From the NCBI GenBank assembly GCA_964621265.1, contig CAZULQ010000004.1:33146-97145 (forward strand): a DNA stretch of 64,000 nucleotides. The letters are read 5' to 3'. Position 1 is the first letter of the stretch. Each line of letters begins with the position of its first letter. The notes beneath the pieces are model-generated. The model had not been told where the DNA came from, ran no database searches, and saw only the letters and a program-made list of their open reading frames with translations. Made by a program: the position numbers and the translations under genes. Shown piece by piece: positions 8,760 through 17,447 of this stretch. Origin of the DNA: Porcipelethomonas sp964621265. GTDB lineage: Bacteria > Bacillota > Clostridia > Oscillospirales > Ruminococcaceae.

Positions 8760-9779
8760 TCACACAATATTATTAAATTCATTTATTTCTGCAGTTGTTG
8801 CAACGTTACAAATTTTAACTGATTTCTTTATCTTTCTGTCACCAAGCCTTGCACTGAACTTCGGCTCTCCTTCAACAGTAAGAATAATGTTATCATCAAT
8901 TTTCTTTCCTAATGGTATTACGTCTGATACTGCGAGATTTACTATATCATGAACATTCAGCATAAGCGTATCAAGAACCGCTGTAAGCTCCATAGTGGAG
9001 TCATTGAGCGAGTCTGAAATCGCTTCTCTTCTGTGATGTTCCTTTTCATCTTCAGCCTTATTATTCTTGGCATTTTTAGCCAAAGTCGCTCTGAGCATTG
9101 CATCAAGATTAATTGATGGAATGCAGAAACTGAATTTTTCAACAATATTGCTGATTTTAATCTGAAATGAAAGCACGATTACAGAATCATCAAGCGAAAT
9201 AAACTGTGCAAGTCTCGGATTGGTTTCATTTCCGTAAAGCTTGCATTCAACTTCCATAAGACTGTTCCAGGCTTCCTCAAAACAAGCTGTCAGCTTATTA
9301 TAAAAATTATCTAATATTGCGATTTCAATATCAGTAAATCCTCTGGTCAGATTGAAGCCGTGACCATCACCGCCCAGAAGAATATCAATCAGAAAATAAT
9401 TTATCGGAGATGGGAAATGAATGATTATTGTACAATCATCAGAAGCTGAATCAGGTGTATTCATATTAACAAGTCCGATGAATGTTTTGTCAGGAAGAGA
9501 GTTCAGATATTCCATATATCTGCATTCTTCCATCTTAAGCATTTCTATCTCACAGAATGCTCTGAGCATGCTTGAAATATTTGATGAAAAAATTCTGATA
9601 ATATTTTCATTTACAGTATTCAGGCATCTCAGATGTTCCTTTGTAAACTTTTTTGGCTTTTTAAAGTCATAATCCCTTATTCGTTTTTCCGCAGCAGGGC
9701 GTGTAACTTTAGGGAAATTATAATTAGGGATTGCATTTTCATTTCCCTCATTTTTTTTATTCTTTTTGTTTTTGCTCAT
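8760..9779 (-). CDS. fliM: Flagellar motor switch protein FliM lacking the N-terminal CheY-binding motif
   Basis: A 339-residue C-ring protein. After a lysine/asparagine-rich leader, YDFKKPKKFTKEHLRCL (about residues 37-53) starts the FliM middle domain, LLGGDGHGFNLTRGFTDIE (about 132-150) is its GGxG motif, and the C-terminal 80 residues (IPLGKKIDDNIILTVEG) form the SpoA domain. The first 36 residues contain no LSQxEIDALL motif, the conserved docking site of phosphorylated CheY. A charged stretch at about residues 235-255 (KNNKAEDEKEHHRRE) is an insertion before the SpoA domain. It ends 20 bases before the fliY start. Confidence 0.93.
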   Translation of the reverse strand: MSKNKKNKKNEGNENAIPNYNFPKVTRPAAEKRIRDYDFKKPKKFTKEHLRCLNTVNENIIRIFSSNISSMLRAFCEIEMLKMEECRYMEYLNSLPDKTFIGLVNMNTPDSASDDCTIIIHFPSPINYFLIDILLGGDGHGFNLTRGFTDIEIAILDNFYNKLTACFEEAWNSLMEVECKLYGNETNPRLAQFISLDDSVIVLSFQIKISNIVEKFSFCIPSINLDAMLRATLAKNAKNNKAEDEKEHHRREAISDSLNDSTMELTAVLDTLMLNVHDIVNLAVSDVIPLGKKIDDNIILTVEGEPKFSARLGDRKIKKSVKICNVATTAEINEFNNIV

Positions 9780-9805
9780 CTGTTAACTCCCTGACTGAAT
9801 ATTAA

Positions 9806-10696
9806 TTAATCGCCGGCAATCTCCTGAATATCGCCCTCTCCTGCTTCAAACGAAGCACCGAGAATTTTAAGAAGTTCACCACTCTTTGCAAGGTCACTTT
9901 CCTTGCTGATAATAACAATTTCAACTCGTCTGTTCTGAGCTCGTCCTTCTTCAGTATCATTGGTTGCGATAGGATAGTCCTCACCAAGACCGATAGGATA
10001 AAGCTTTGTTGATGCAATTTCAAAATTGTTTTCAAGATAGTTTGAAATGACACCTGCACGGTCTGTTGAAAGCAGACGCGAGTCAACGATTGAAGTCGGG
10101 CTTATAGCCGTATGACCCTTAATGATAATCATAGCAACTTCATTATCAACGTTCTTTAAGCATTCACCAAGAAAATCGATAATATCAATTGCCTCATCTC
10201 TCATTTCTGATTTATCAGGCATAAAGAGAACGTCGTTTTTAAACTGAATATAAATATTATTCGGTCTTTCACCTGTTGATATGGAATTGTTGCCTGAATT
10301 CTTTTCAGATAATTCACTACTGTTGATACCAATGCTTTCACTACCGTTACTAACACTGATACTTTCTTCCATATTATGCTGTTCAACATATCTCTGGATA
10401 TTGATAAGAAGCTCATCAAGCTCGGAATTTACAGGGTCTTTCTGATTTCCTACTGTATTCTGGTCAGCCGCATTTTCAAAAGGCTCTGAACCGTCCTGAG
10501 AAGAATGACCAAAAACAATCTGGTCAACAACTTCCTTACTATGTATGTTAAAGGCACGTACAAGCATTGCCCATTTTTCCTCATTTACAGATGACATACT
10601 GTAAAGCATAACAAAAAATGTTAAAAGAAGCGTTACCATGTCACCATAGGTGTCCATCCAGTTGCCGCCGCCTTCATCTTCCTGCTTTCTTGCCAT
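9806..10696 (-). CDS. motB: Flagellar stator protein MotB
   Basis: A 296-residue stator subunit. The single membrane helix begins at NWMDTYGDMVTLLLTFFVM, where the aspartate at residue 19 is the proton- or ion-binding residue. A long, serine/asparagine-rich linker (residues 60-150) leads to an OmpA-like peptidoglycan-binding domain (about 165-285, with GHTAISPTSIVDSRLLSTDRA and NRRVEIVI). MotA precedes it by 33 bases. Confidence 0.96.
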   Translation of the reverse strand: MARKQEDEGGGNWMDTYGDMVTLLLTFFVMLYSMSSVNEEKWAMLVRAFNIHSKEVVDQIVFGHSSQDGSEPFENAADQNTVGNQKDPVNSELDELLINIQRYVEQHNMEESISVSNGSESIGINSSELSEKNSGNNSISTGERPNNIYIQFKNDVLFMPDKSEMRDEAIDIIDFLGECLKNVDNEVAMIIIKGHTAISPTSIVDSRLLSTDRAGVISNYLENNFEIASTKLYPIGLGEDYPIATNDTEEGRAQNRRVEIVIISKESDLAKSGELLKILGASFEAGEGDIQEIAGD

Positions 10697-10729
10697 TTTT
10701 CTCTCTCCCTTCCGTTAAATGCTGCAAAA

Positions 10730-11539
10730 TTACTTGCTCTGCTGCTTAAGCTCGCCCTTGAGTGAATATGCAGGAAGAAGTCTCGTAAGCTTTTCCTGAA
10801 TAAAGTTCGGGTTGTCACCGTCCTGAATTGCCTGAACGCCTTCACTGATAATCATTTTACAAAGGTATTCTTCTTCGTGACGTACTCTGAGCTTACTTGC
10901 AATAGGCTTAAAGATAAGGTTCGCAAGAATAGTACCATAGAAGGTTGTTATGAGAGCAACCGCCATATTAGCTGTAAGAGATGCTGTATCTTCAAGGTTC
11001 GCAAGAAGGTTAACGAGACCGATAAGTGTACCGATCATACCGAAAGCCGGCGCATATTCAGAACCCTTGTTATAGAATGACATATCCTGAGCATGACGTT
11101 CATCAAGATGCTCAAGCTCCTTATTAAGAAGTGCCCTTACCTTTTCCGGTTCAACAGAGTCTACAACAAGGAGAATTGAATTTTTAAGGAACTTGTCCTT
11201 TGTTTCAGAAAGCTTGTCTTCAAGTGCAAGAAGACCATTGATACGTGCTTCCTTGGCAAAGTAAACAATCTGTTCTATATACTGCTGTGGGTTATACTTC
11301 TTAGGGAAGAAAATAATCTTAAGATGCTTGCCGATTTTTGCAAACGACTTCATCGGGAATGAAATCATAAGTGCTGCAACTGTACCACCAACAACGATCA
11401 TGATAGATGGAAGGTCATAGAAGCCCTTAAGCTGTTCGGTTACAAAAGTTGTTGCGCCGTTAGCATCTTCACCGAGAAGGATTGACACAATGATAAATCC
11501 TACACCTAAAATAAAACCTAAAAAAGATAAAAAGTCCAT
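10730..11539 (-). CDS. motA: Flagellar stator protein MotA
   Basis: A 269-residue membrane protein with four helices, stator partner of MotB. The N-terminus FLGFILGVGFIIVSILLGE and the PSIMIVVGGTVAALMISFP segment are helices 1 and 2; PAFGMIGTLIGLVNLLANLE and the following VALITTFYGTILANLIFKP are helices 3 and 4 with the conserved ion-path prolines. The cytoplasmic loop (about residues 65-150) is charged as expected. It lies between flbD and motB. Confidence 0.96.
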   Translation of the reverse strand: MDFLSFLGFILGVGFIIVSILLGEDANGATTFVTEQLKGFYDLPSIMIVVGGTVAALMISFPMKSFAKIGKHLKIIFFPKKYNPQQYIEQIVYFAKEARINGLLALEDKLSETKDKFLKNSILLVVDSVEPEKVRALLNKELEHLDERHAQDMSFYNKGSEYAPAFGMIGTLIGLVNLLANLEDTASLTANMAVALITTFYGTILANLIFKPIASKLRVRHEEEYLCKMIISEGVQAIQDGDNPNFIQEKLTRLLPAYSLKGELKQQSK

Positions 11540-11592
11540 AATATACGTCCCTTTCTAATATGGCATTAAAATTTTATGTCAACACAAGCAGA

Positions 11593-11772
11593 TTATTTTA
11601 ATTTCTGCTCATACATAATTATCATGTTTAAAACTGTCTCCATCGGTTCTTCAACGATATAGACATTGCCGTTGGAGAGCTTAATTGTTGTATCAGGGTT
11701 TTCCTGAATTGTTTCAACAAATCTGTGGTTCAGAGTAAATTTCTGACCATTTAATTTCGTCAGTATAATCAT
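11593..11772 (-). CDS. flbD: FlbD/SwrD-family flagellar protein
   Basis: A 59-residue protein that I translated by hand. It begins MIILTKLNGQKFTLNHRFVE and ends in IMYEQKLK, matching the FlbD (SwrD) family, which in Bacillus raises flagellar motor torque. The position between flgE and motA is the family's usual place. The ribosome site AAGGAG at 11796-11801 is 23 bases from the ATG, but a 14-base perfect palindrome (11781-11794) fills the gap; folding it would shorten the spacing to about nine bases. Confidence 0.9.
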   Translation of the reverse strand: MIILTKLNGQKFTLNHRFVETIQENPDTTIKLSNGNVYIVEEPMETVLNMIIMYEQKLK

Positions 11773-11780
11773 ATCATTTT

Positions 11781-11801
11781 ACGGTTTAAACCGTTCTCCT
11801 T
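11781..11801 (-). promoter_or_regulatory. Ribosome site with an intervening palindrome, flbD translation start
   Basis: The minus strand has AAGGAG (11796-11801), one base, the palindrome ACGGTTTAAACCGT (11781-11794), then eight bases and the ATG at 11772. No other ribosome site lies closer. A nearer ATG in the spacer opens only a two-codon frame. The palindrome can form a five-pair stem with a TTAA loop, which would bring the ribosome site to a normal distance. Confidence 0.55.
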
Positions 11802-11812
11802 ATTAGCGCTTG

Positions 11813-11844
11813 TATTCCGGACAACATCCATGTTGTCCGGAATA
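11813..11844 (-). repeat. Long inverted repeat between flgE and flbD
   Basis: A perfect 15-pair inverted repeat (arms 11813-11827 and 11830-11844, two-base centre) with core CCGGACAACAT. It lies 18 bases after the flgE stop. No T-tract follows on either strand, so it does not look like a simple terminator; it may protect the 3' end of a processed flgE message. Confidence 0.7.
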
Positions 11845-11862
11845 TCATACGCAAAAATTCAA

Positions 11863-13440
11863 TTATCTCTTAAGATTAATAAGTTCTTCAAGCATTGTAT
11901 CAGATACTGTGATAAGTCTTGAACAAGCCTGGAAACCTCTCTGTGTTGTAATCATATCAGCCATTTCGTGAGCGAGGTCTGTGTTTGATGTTTCAAGTGT
12001 ACCACCTAAGATATCACCTGTACCATCTGAGCCTGCAACTGCAAGCTTTGGCTCACCTGAGTTCTGTGAAACTGCAAAATAAGTATCACCAATCTGGCTG
12101 AGACCTGCTGGGTTATCAAATGTTGCAAGGTCAACTCGACCGAGTTCAAGAAGACCGAATGTAGGATGAGTTGCTGAGATAACGCCTCGTTCATTGATTG
12201 AAATACCTGTAAGGTCAGCAACTGTCTGTTCGCCGCCCTGTGTACCACCTGTAAGAACGAAGTTACCCTGAGCAAGACCGAGGTTTGAAGATGCTTCACT
12301 TGGAGTCATTTCAACAACACCCATAAGCTCAGTGATGTCATATGCAATAATTGTATTGAGATTAGGATATGCAAGAACAAATGAGTCTGTTGATGAGCCA
12401 TCCTTCTTCATTACAATTGTACCTGCCTGATCAAGCTGATCAGCCGGAACTGTTGCTGTGTAATCACCCATTGTGATTACAAAGTTGTCATCATAATCAA
12501 GTTCAAAACTGTAATCAGCAACATCTTCACCTGAGAATTCATCGCCTACTGACTTGACACTGAAGAACTGTGAAATTTCTTCATCAAGCACTACTGAACC
12601 TGAATTGATACCAAAGTTAGCATTAACAATTTCAGCACCTGTAAGACCATCTGCCGGGAATGCAGCAGGATCACTCATACTAATTGTAAAAGCACCGCCT
12701 TCGTGTTCAGCACCGCCGTTAGCAGCAGTAATTGCGTTGTTCATCTCAAGATTGAGCTCAGCAAGACTGCCGAAAGTTTCATTTGAGTTAAGTGTAACAA
12801 TGATAGATGAACTTGTAATTGTTGCAGTTGCTTTCTGACCAAGCGGAAGTGTTGAGCTTGTTGCAAATACAATGTTTGTATTACCAAATTCGTTTTCGTT
12901 AGCTGCATTGACTGTATATGTAATATCGTTGATTGTATCAACTGATTCAGCCTTTGCAGGGCTTTCATAAGGAAGTGTAATCATAATCTTGTTTGATGAT
13001 GCTTCCTGACCTGTCGGGTCGCCATTAACACCGAGTACAAAGTTACCGTTTACATCAACGAGGTTGCCCTCAGCGTCAATATCAAGCATACCGGCCTTAG
13101 TATAGAAAATATTACCGTCAGCATCCATAACCTGAAGATAACCTTCACCGGCAATAGCAACGTCAAGTGTATAACCTGTTGTTGACATTACAGACTGTGA
13201 GTGGTTAACGTCAACGCTTCCAAGCTTGGAACCGTAACCAATCTGAGTTGGGTTGATACCACCGCTTGATGCTGAAGCTGCAGCAGCTGATGAACTTGTC
13301 TGATAGTATACATCTCTGAATGTAGCTCTTGATGATTTGTAACCATATGTACTAACGTTTGAAATATTGTTACCGATAACGTCCATTTTGGACTGATGTG
13401 TTACCATTCCGGCAACGCCTGAATATAAAGATCTTACCAT
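11863..13440 (-). CDS. flgE: Flagellar hook protein FlgE
   Basis: A 525-residue hook subunit. The N-terminal rod motif is MVRSLYSGVAGMVTHQ and NNISNVSTYGYKSS; the C-terminal motif is SNTDLAHEMADMITTQRGFQ. The long middle (residues 170-420) carries the variable hook domains, rich in threonine, serine and asparagine. I chose ATG 13440 because AGGAGG lies six bases upstream; an in-frame start 13 codons earlier lacks a site. Hairpins flank the gene on both sides (13471-13496 and 11813-11844), suggesting a separately stabilised message for this abundant protein. Confidence 0.96.
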   Translation of the reverse strand: MVRSLYSGVAGMVTHQSKMDVIGNNISNVSTYGYKSSRATFRDVYYQTSSSAAAASASSGGINPTQIGYGSKLGSVDVNHSQSVMSTTGYTLDVAIAGEGYLQVMDADGNIFYTKAGMLDIDAEGNLVDVNGNFVLGVNGDPTGQEASSNKIMITLPYESPAKAESVDTINDITYTVNAANENEFGNTNIVFATSSTLPLGQKATATITSSSIIVTLNSNETFGSLAELNLEMNNAITAANGGAEHEGGAFTISMSDPAAFPADGLTGAEIVNANFGINSGSVVLDEEISQFFSVKSVGDEFSGEDVADYSFELDYDDNFVITMGDYTATVPADQLDQAGTIVMKKDGSSTDSFVLAYPNLNTIIAYDITELMGVVEMTPSEASSNLGLAQGNFVLTGGTQGGEQTVADLTGISINERGVISATHPTFGLLELGRVDLATFDNPAGLSQIGDTYFAVSQNSGEPKLAVAGSDGTGDILGGTLETSNTDLAHEMADMITTQRGFQACSRLITVSDTMLEELINLKR

Positions 13441-13470
13441 AATTGTCCTCCTGTTTCGGGGGACTGTTTT

Positions 13471-13496
13471 GTGTGCCATCTGTCAGTCAGGCACAC
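13471..13496 (-). repeat. Inverted repeat upstream of flgE
   Basis: Seven-base arms GTGTGCC (13471-13477) and GGCACAC (13490-13496) with a 12-base loop, lying between the TIGR02530-type gene and flgE and upstream of the flgE ribosome site. No T-tract follows on the minus strand. Confidence 0.5.
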
Positions 13497-13521
13497 GAAA
13501 GCTTCCTTAAAAGGTCCGGCT

Positions 13522-13911
13522 TTAAATAATAACAGTCCCGTCAATATTTGTAAATACATTGCCTGTCATTTCACTTTTTGACACAGCTGTAATTACAGTA
13601 TTATTTCTCGCACTAACGATAAATGCCGCATTGTCAAGAAGAATCAGAGCATCATCAAGCCCTTTTTCGCCTGCAAGCTTCACACCTTCGTTAAGTCTTT
13701 CCAAACATTCATCCGATAAATCTATATTTCTGTCCATGAGTCGATTCATCGCATGCCTTGAGAAATTCACACCACTTGAAGTATCAAGCTTTTCTTCGAG
13801 GATGGCCTTAAAGCTTCTTGTTTCAACAGAATCTGCAACCTGTTGAGGTGAAGTATGAGGTATACCCGTCGTTATAGGGGTGGAAATTCGTTTTAAATCA
13901 ATTTCATTCAT
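13522..13911 (-). CDS. Flagellar operon protein of the TIGR02530 type
   Basis: A 129-residue soluble protein of the conserved flagellar operon family located between flgD and flgE in many Firmicutes. The diagnostic C-terminal half reads VNFSRHAMNRLMDRNIDLSD, then GEKGLDDALILLDNAAFIVS and NNTVITAVSK, ending FTNIDGTVII. The biochemical role is not established; its place suggests hook assembly. I start at ATG 13911, ten bases after AAGGAG, rather than an upstream start at 13941. Confidence 0.85.
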   Translation of the reverse strand: MNEIDLKRISTPITTGIPHTSPQQVADSVETRSFKAILEEKLDTSSGVNFSRHAMNRLMDRNIDLSDECLERLNEGVKLAGEKGLDDALILLDNAAFIVSARNNTVITAVSKSEMTGNVFTNIDGTVII

Positions 13912-13947
13912 AACTAACAGACTCCTTTCTATTAGATACAAAAATGA

Positions 13948-14457
13948 TCATCCGTCTGCCTGTGTGTTGTCTGAAACATTGCTGCCTGTTGATGTATTGC
14001 CTGAACTGCCTGACTTACCCGGTTCGCAAACCTGAGTTACATCTGCCATTTCATAAGGCTGACCATTGATATAAAGCTTGAAAGTATCATCTTCCATAGC
14101 AACCTTTTCAACAATACCTGTAATTGCCTTTGAATCACCGCCGATAGCGTACTTACCGATTGTAACTTCCTTGCCGAGCATAGACATCGCATAATTCTGC
14201 TTTGAGAACTGGCAAAGTTCCATCATCTGATCCATTGTTGAGAACTGAGCCATCTGTGCGATGTACTGTGTGTCGTCAACAGGATTCATGAAGTCCTGAT
14301 TTGTAAGCTGGGTGATCATAAGTGTGTAGAAATCATCGGACGATAACTGATTATCATCTGCATTACCGAAAACCGCATCATAAACCTTATTGGTTGAAGC
14401 TGTTCCGTCAAGCATTGAAGTATAATTTCTATCGCCGCCAACGCCATTTACTGCCAT
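13948..14457 (-). CDS. flgD: Flagellar hook capping protein FlgD
   Basis: A 169-residue hook assembly scaffold. The family core LSSDDFYTLMITQLTNQDFMN, followed by TQYIAQMAQFSTMDQMMEL, is at about residues 39-85. The C-terminal part contains a short domain (GKEVTIGKYAIG to NGQPYEMADVTQV) and a glycine/serine-rich tail, giving a shorter protein than enterobacterial FlgD but like Bacillus FlgD. It follows fliK by 15 bases. Confidence 0.93.
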   Translation of the reverse strand: MAVNGVGGDRNYTSMLDGTASTNKVYDAVFGNADDNQLSSDDFYTLMITQLTNQDFMNPVDDTQYIAQMAQFSTMDQMMELCQFSKQNYAMSMLGKEVTIGKYAIGGDSKAITGIVEKVAMEDDTFKLYINGQPYEMADVTQVCEPGKSGSSGNTSTGSNVSDNTQADG

Positions 14458-14472
14458 ATACCTTCTCCTTTA

Positions 14473-15633
14473 CTAAATTAAAATGTTGAGTTCACTCTGA
14501 CCGACAGGAGCCGTTGCAATCGCTTCAAAAGCTTCATCATCACCATTTTCAGCGTATCTGCTGTGGCCGTGCTTTGAATTATAGAAGAACTGCTGTTCCT
14601 GACCGTTAAAGCCTCTTTCATTCTGACCGTAATAATGTTCAAATGCTGTTTCCATTGCTGCAACAGTATTTGTCATATCAGTCGGGTTAACGATTTCGAC
14701 ATTGTGCTGATTAAGAGAGCTCTGGAGTGCCGCAAGATTACTGTTTAAGAGATCTGCTGTACCGGCATTTGAAGCAGTCATGCTCATGAGCATTTTTCCG
14801 CCGTCATTCTGGATAAGCTTAACAATAATTTCGCCGAGTCCTTCCGGCTTCAGCTTAACTGTAAACTCGCTGTTGCCCTGCTGAAGATTATCTGCAACGC
14901 CCTTAAGAAGCTGATTCTCAGGAGATTCAAATTCCTCAAACATCTTGATTTCAGAAGAAATCCTGTCAAATCTGATGTCTAAGTTTTCAGCACTGTTCTG
15001 AAGGCTGCTGATTGTTGCAGGGTCAACTGTTTCCTCAGACGCTGAAACGCCTTCCTTAGCTGATTTCATAGTTCTGAAAAGCTCCATAAAATCTTCAGAC
15101 TGTCCGCCATTTGCATTTGCCTGATTCTGAGTATCTGCACCTGCAGGACTAAAGCCTACAATTTCAAGCTCACCGCTCTCAAGATACTGATTTACAAGGT
15201 CATAAGCGTTCACCTTAGTGTTCATAAAATCCTGTGCATTAATAGGTAACTCTGAATATAATGTACTCAGGATTTCATCATTCGCATTGATATTGTTACC
15301 TGTTGAGATAAATCCGAGAAGACCTGCGAGCTGAAGCGGATCAGCTGAAATAAGATTTTCTGTATAATCAAATCTGGCTTCTTCAGATGCACCATCTTCC
15401 TGTGGCACAACAGGGAAATACTCCTGCGAACCCATAAGGTTTTCTGTCAGCGTACCGAGAATTCCGCTTAAATCACCCTGAAGGTCTGCACCTGTCTGTG
15501 TGTTCATCAGCATAAGCTGAATAATGTCCATAAACGAAGTACCGGAACCCATCATCTGACTGATTTGTCTGCCGGAAATACCCTTAGCTGCCATCTGCGC
15601 TCTAAGACTTTGTGTAATCTGAGCTGTATTCAT
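14473..15633 (-). CDS. fliK: Flagellar hook-length control protein FliK
   Basis: A 386-residue secreted ruler protein. Only the C-terminal Flg_hook domain is conserved: SEFTVKLKPEGLGEIIVKLI at about residues 255-275, followed by the hydrophilic segment reaching LNQHNVEIVNP. The N-terminal 240 residues are low in conserved features and rich in Q, N and S, as usual for the ruler region. It sits between fliJ and flgD, where fliK belongs. Confidence 0.88.
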   Translation of the reverse strand: MNTAQITQSLRAQMAAKGISGRQISQMMGSGTSFMDIIQLMLMNTQTGADLQGDLSGILGTLTENLMGSQEYFPVVPQEDGASEEARFDYTENLISADPLQLAGLLGFISTGNNINANDEILSTLYSELPINAQDFMNTKVNAYDLVNQYLESGELEIVGFSPAGADTQNQANANGGQSEDFMELFRTMKSAKEGVSASEETVDPATISSLQNSAENLDIRFDRISSEIKMFEEFESPENQLLKGVADNLQQGNSEFTVKLKPEGLGEIIVKLIQNDGGKMLMSMTASNAGTADLLNSNLAALQSSLNQHNVEIVNPTDMTNTVAAMETAFEHYYGQNERGFNGQEQQFFYNSKHGHSRYAENGDDEAFEAIATAPVGQSELNILI

Positions 15634-15665
15634 TCATTTCTCACCACCTTTCACTGTTTCCCGGA

Positions 15666-16109
15666 TTATTCACCCGAAGTCATTTTAAATGAAATAAACT
15701 CCTCAATGGAGGTTTCATTCTCCTTAGCTTCGAGCTTGCGGTATTCTTCACGCTGCTGCTCCTCAAGCTTATCAAGCCCTGAGAGCTCCTGTGACTGCAC
15801 AACAACCTTTTTTCTCTGCTTTTCAATTTTCATTTCAGCAAAATTTATCTGGTATTTTGTCTGCGTCATCTCACGTTTTACACCATCCATCTGCATACTG
15901 TAAAACATAAGTCTTGCCGCCGTTGTGCCCTTCGCAACCTCTTCGTTTGACTCTCTCTGAAGCCTCAGCATTGTCTGCTCAAGCTGCTCCATTTTCTCCT
16001 CCAACTCATTTTTCTCACGTCGGAGTGCCAGGAGAGTATTTTTTTCAGATTCCAGAATCTGTTTTTTATAGTCACGCATTTTCTGCATAGAAAAAACGAA
16101 CTTTTTCAT
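15666..16109 (-). CDS. fliJ: Flagellar export chaperone FliJ
   Basis: A 147-residue, highly charged, wholly coiled-coil protein, consistent with FliJ, the central stalk of the FliH-FliI export ATPase. Heptads run from about residue 8 to 135. Sequence conservation in this family is low; the call rests on the opening FVFSMQKMRDYKKQILE, length, coiled coil and position between fliI (18-base gap) and fliK. Confidence 0.85.
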   Translation of the reverse strand: MKKFVFSMQKMRDYKKQILESEKNTLLALRREKNELEEKMEQLEQTMLRLQRESNEEVAKGTTAARLMFYSMQMDGVKREMTQTKYQINFAEMKIEKQRKKVVVQSQELSGLDKLEEQQREEYRKLEAKENETSIEEFISFKMTSGE

Positions 16110-16127
16110 TTAATCCTCCCGTATTTA

Positions 16128-17447
16128 TCAGGCAAGAATTTCACTCATAAGTCTCACTGTATCATCAAATTCAGATTTGATATCAACTGGCTGCTGGAGA
16201 AACTCATTAATCGCCGGCATACGGTTTATCGCCTCGTCAAGCTCAGGGTTACCGCCGCTCTTGTAGGCACCGATTGAAATAAGATCGGCATTATCCTGAT
16301 AAAGCGACATGATTTTTCTGATTTTTGAGGCATTTGCTTTATGCTCCGGAGAAGCAATACCCGACATAATACGGCTGATACTTGCCGTAACGTCAATCGC
16401 CGGATAATGATTCTTCATGGCAATCTTTCTTGAAAGCATAATGTGTCCGTCAATGATACCACGCACTGTATCGGAAACAGGCTCATTCGAGTCATCACCC
16501 TCAACAAGCACAGTAAAAATACCTGTAATTGAACCCTTGCGGAAGTTTCCACAGCGTTCAAGGAGCTTTGGAAGCGCCGCATAGATTGACGGTGTATATC
16601 CACGGGCAACAGGCGGCTCACCAACGCTGAGCCCGATCTCACGCTCTGCCATGCAGTAACGTGTGAGCGAGTCCATCATAATGAGGACATCCTTACCCTG
16701 ATCTTTGAAATATTCTGCAATAGTAGTTGCTGTCAGACAGCATTTGGAACGCATAAGTGCCGGCTGGTCTGACGTAGCAATAACGAGTACCGAACGCTTT
16801 AAGCCCTCAGGACCCAGGTCACGGTCAATAAACTCCATAACCTCTCTGCCACGTTCTCCGACAAGCGCGATTACATTGATATCAGCCTTGATATTTCTTG
16901 CAATCATACCCATAAGAGTACTCTTACCAACGCCACTTCCCGCAAAAATACCCATTCTCTGACCCTTACCGATTGTCATCATTCCGTCAATCGCCTTAAC
17001 GCCGAATTCAAGCGGAGTGTCAATCGGAGGTCTGTCAAGCGGGTTTGAACGACTTCCGCTTATGCTGTAAAGCATACCTTCAGAAATCGGACCTTTTCCG
17101 TCAATCGGATTACCAAGCGGGTCAACCGCGCGTCCGATAAGACCATCACTTACATTTATTCTGAGCTTTTCGGAAGTATTCTCAACGATACTGCCGTAAC
17201 CTATCCCCTCCATTTCGGAGTAAGGCATAAGCATAACCTTATCATCCTTGAAGCCAACGACCTCGGCAACAACATGCTTATCTGTTCCCTTAACGGCAAT
17301 CTTACAGACATCACCAATATTGCAGGTTATGCCTGAGGCTTCAACAGTCATTCCGACAATCTGCTCGATTTTTCCATAAACCTTAAAAAAGGAGTTGTTA
17401 CGGAGATTTCGACAGAGATTAGTCTGGTCTAGATAAGTCTTCATCAT
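16128..17447 (-). CDS. fliI: Flagellum-specific export ATPase FliI
   Basis: A RecA-type ATPase of about 439 residues energising flagellar export. The P-loop GIFAGSGVGKSTL is at about residues 167-179, GERGREVMEFIDRDLG follows, and Walker B is VLIMMDSLTRY at about 250-260. An N-terminal beta barrel and a C-terminal helical domain complete the F1-beta-like layout. The frame opens with GTG at 17453, but ATG at 17447 or 17444 is better placed after AAGGGTGG. It overlaps the fliH end. Confidence 0.96.
   Translation of the reverse strand: MMKTYLDQTNLCRNLRNNSFFKVYGKIEQIVGMTVEASGITCNIGDVCKIAVKGTDKHVVAEVVGFKDDKVMLMPYSEMEGIGYGSIVENTSEKLRINVSDGLIGRAVDPLGNPIDGKGPISEGMLYSISGSRSNPLDRPPIDTPLEFGVKAIDGMMTIGKGQRMGIFAGSGVGKSTLMGMIARNIKADINVIALVGERGREVMEFIDRDLGPEGLKRSVLVIATSDQPALMRSKCCLTATTIAEYFKDQGKDVLIMMDSLTRYCMAEREIGLSVGEPPVARGYTPSIYAALPKLLERCGNFRKGSITGIFTVLVEGDDSNEPVSDTVRGIIDGHIMLSRKIAMKNHYPAIDVTASISRIMSGIASPEHKANASKIRKIMSLYQDNADLISIGAYKSGGNPELDEAINRMPAINEFLQQPVDIKSEFDDTVRLMSEILA

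Noticed and set aside
11813..11844. Rho-independent terminator after flgE
   Set aside because: Strong stem but no T-tract on either strand, and the same operon continues with flbD and motA.
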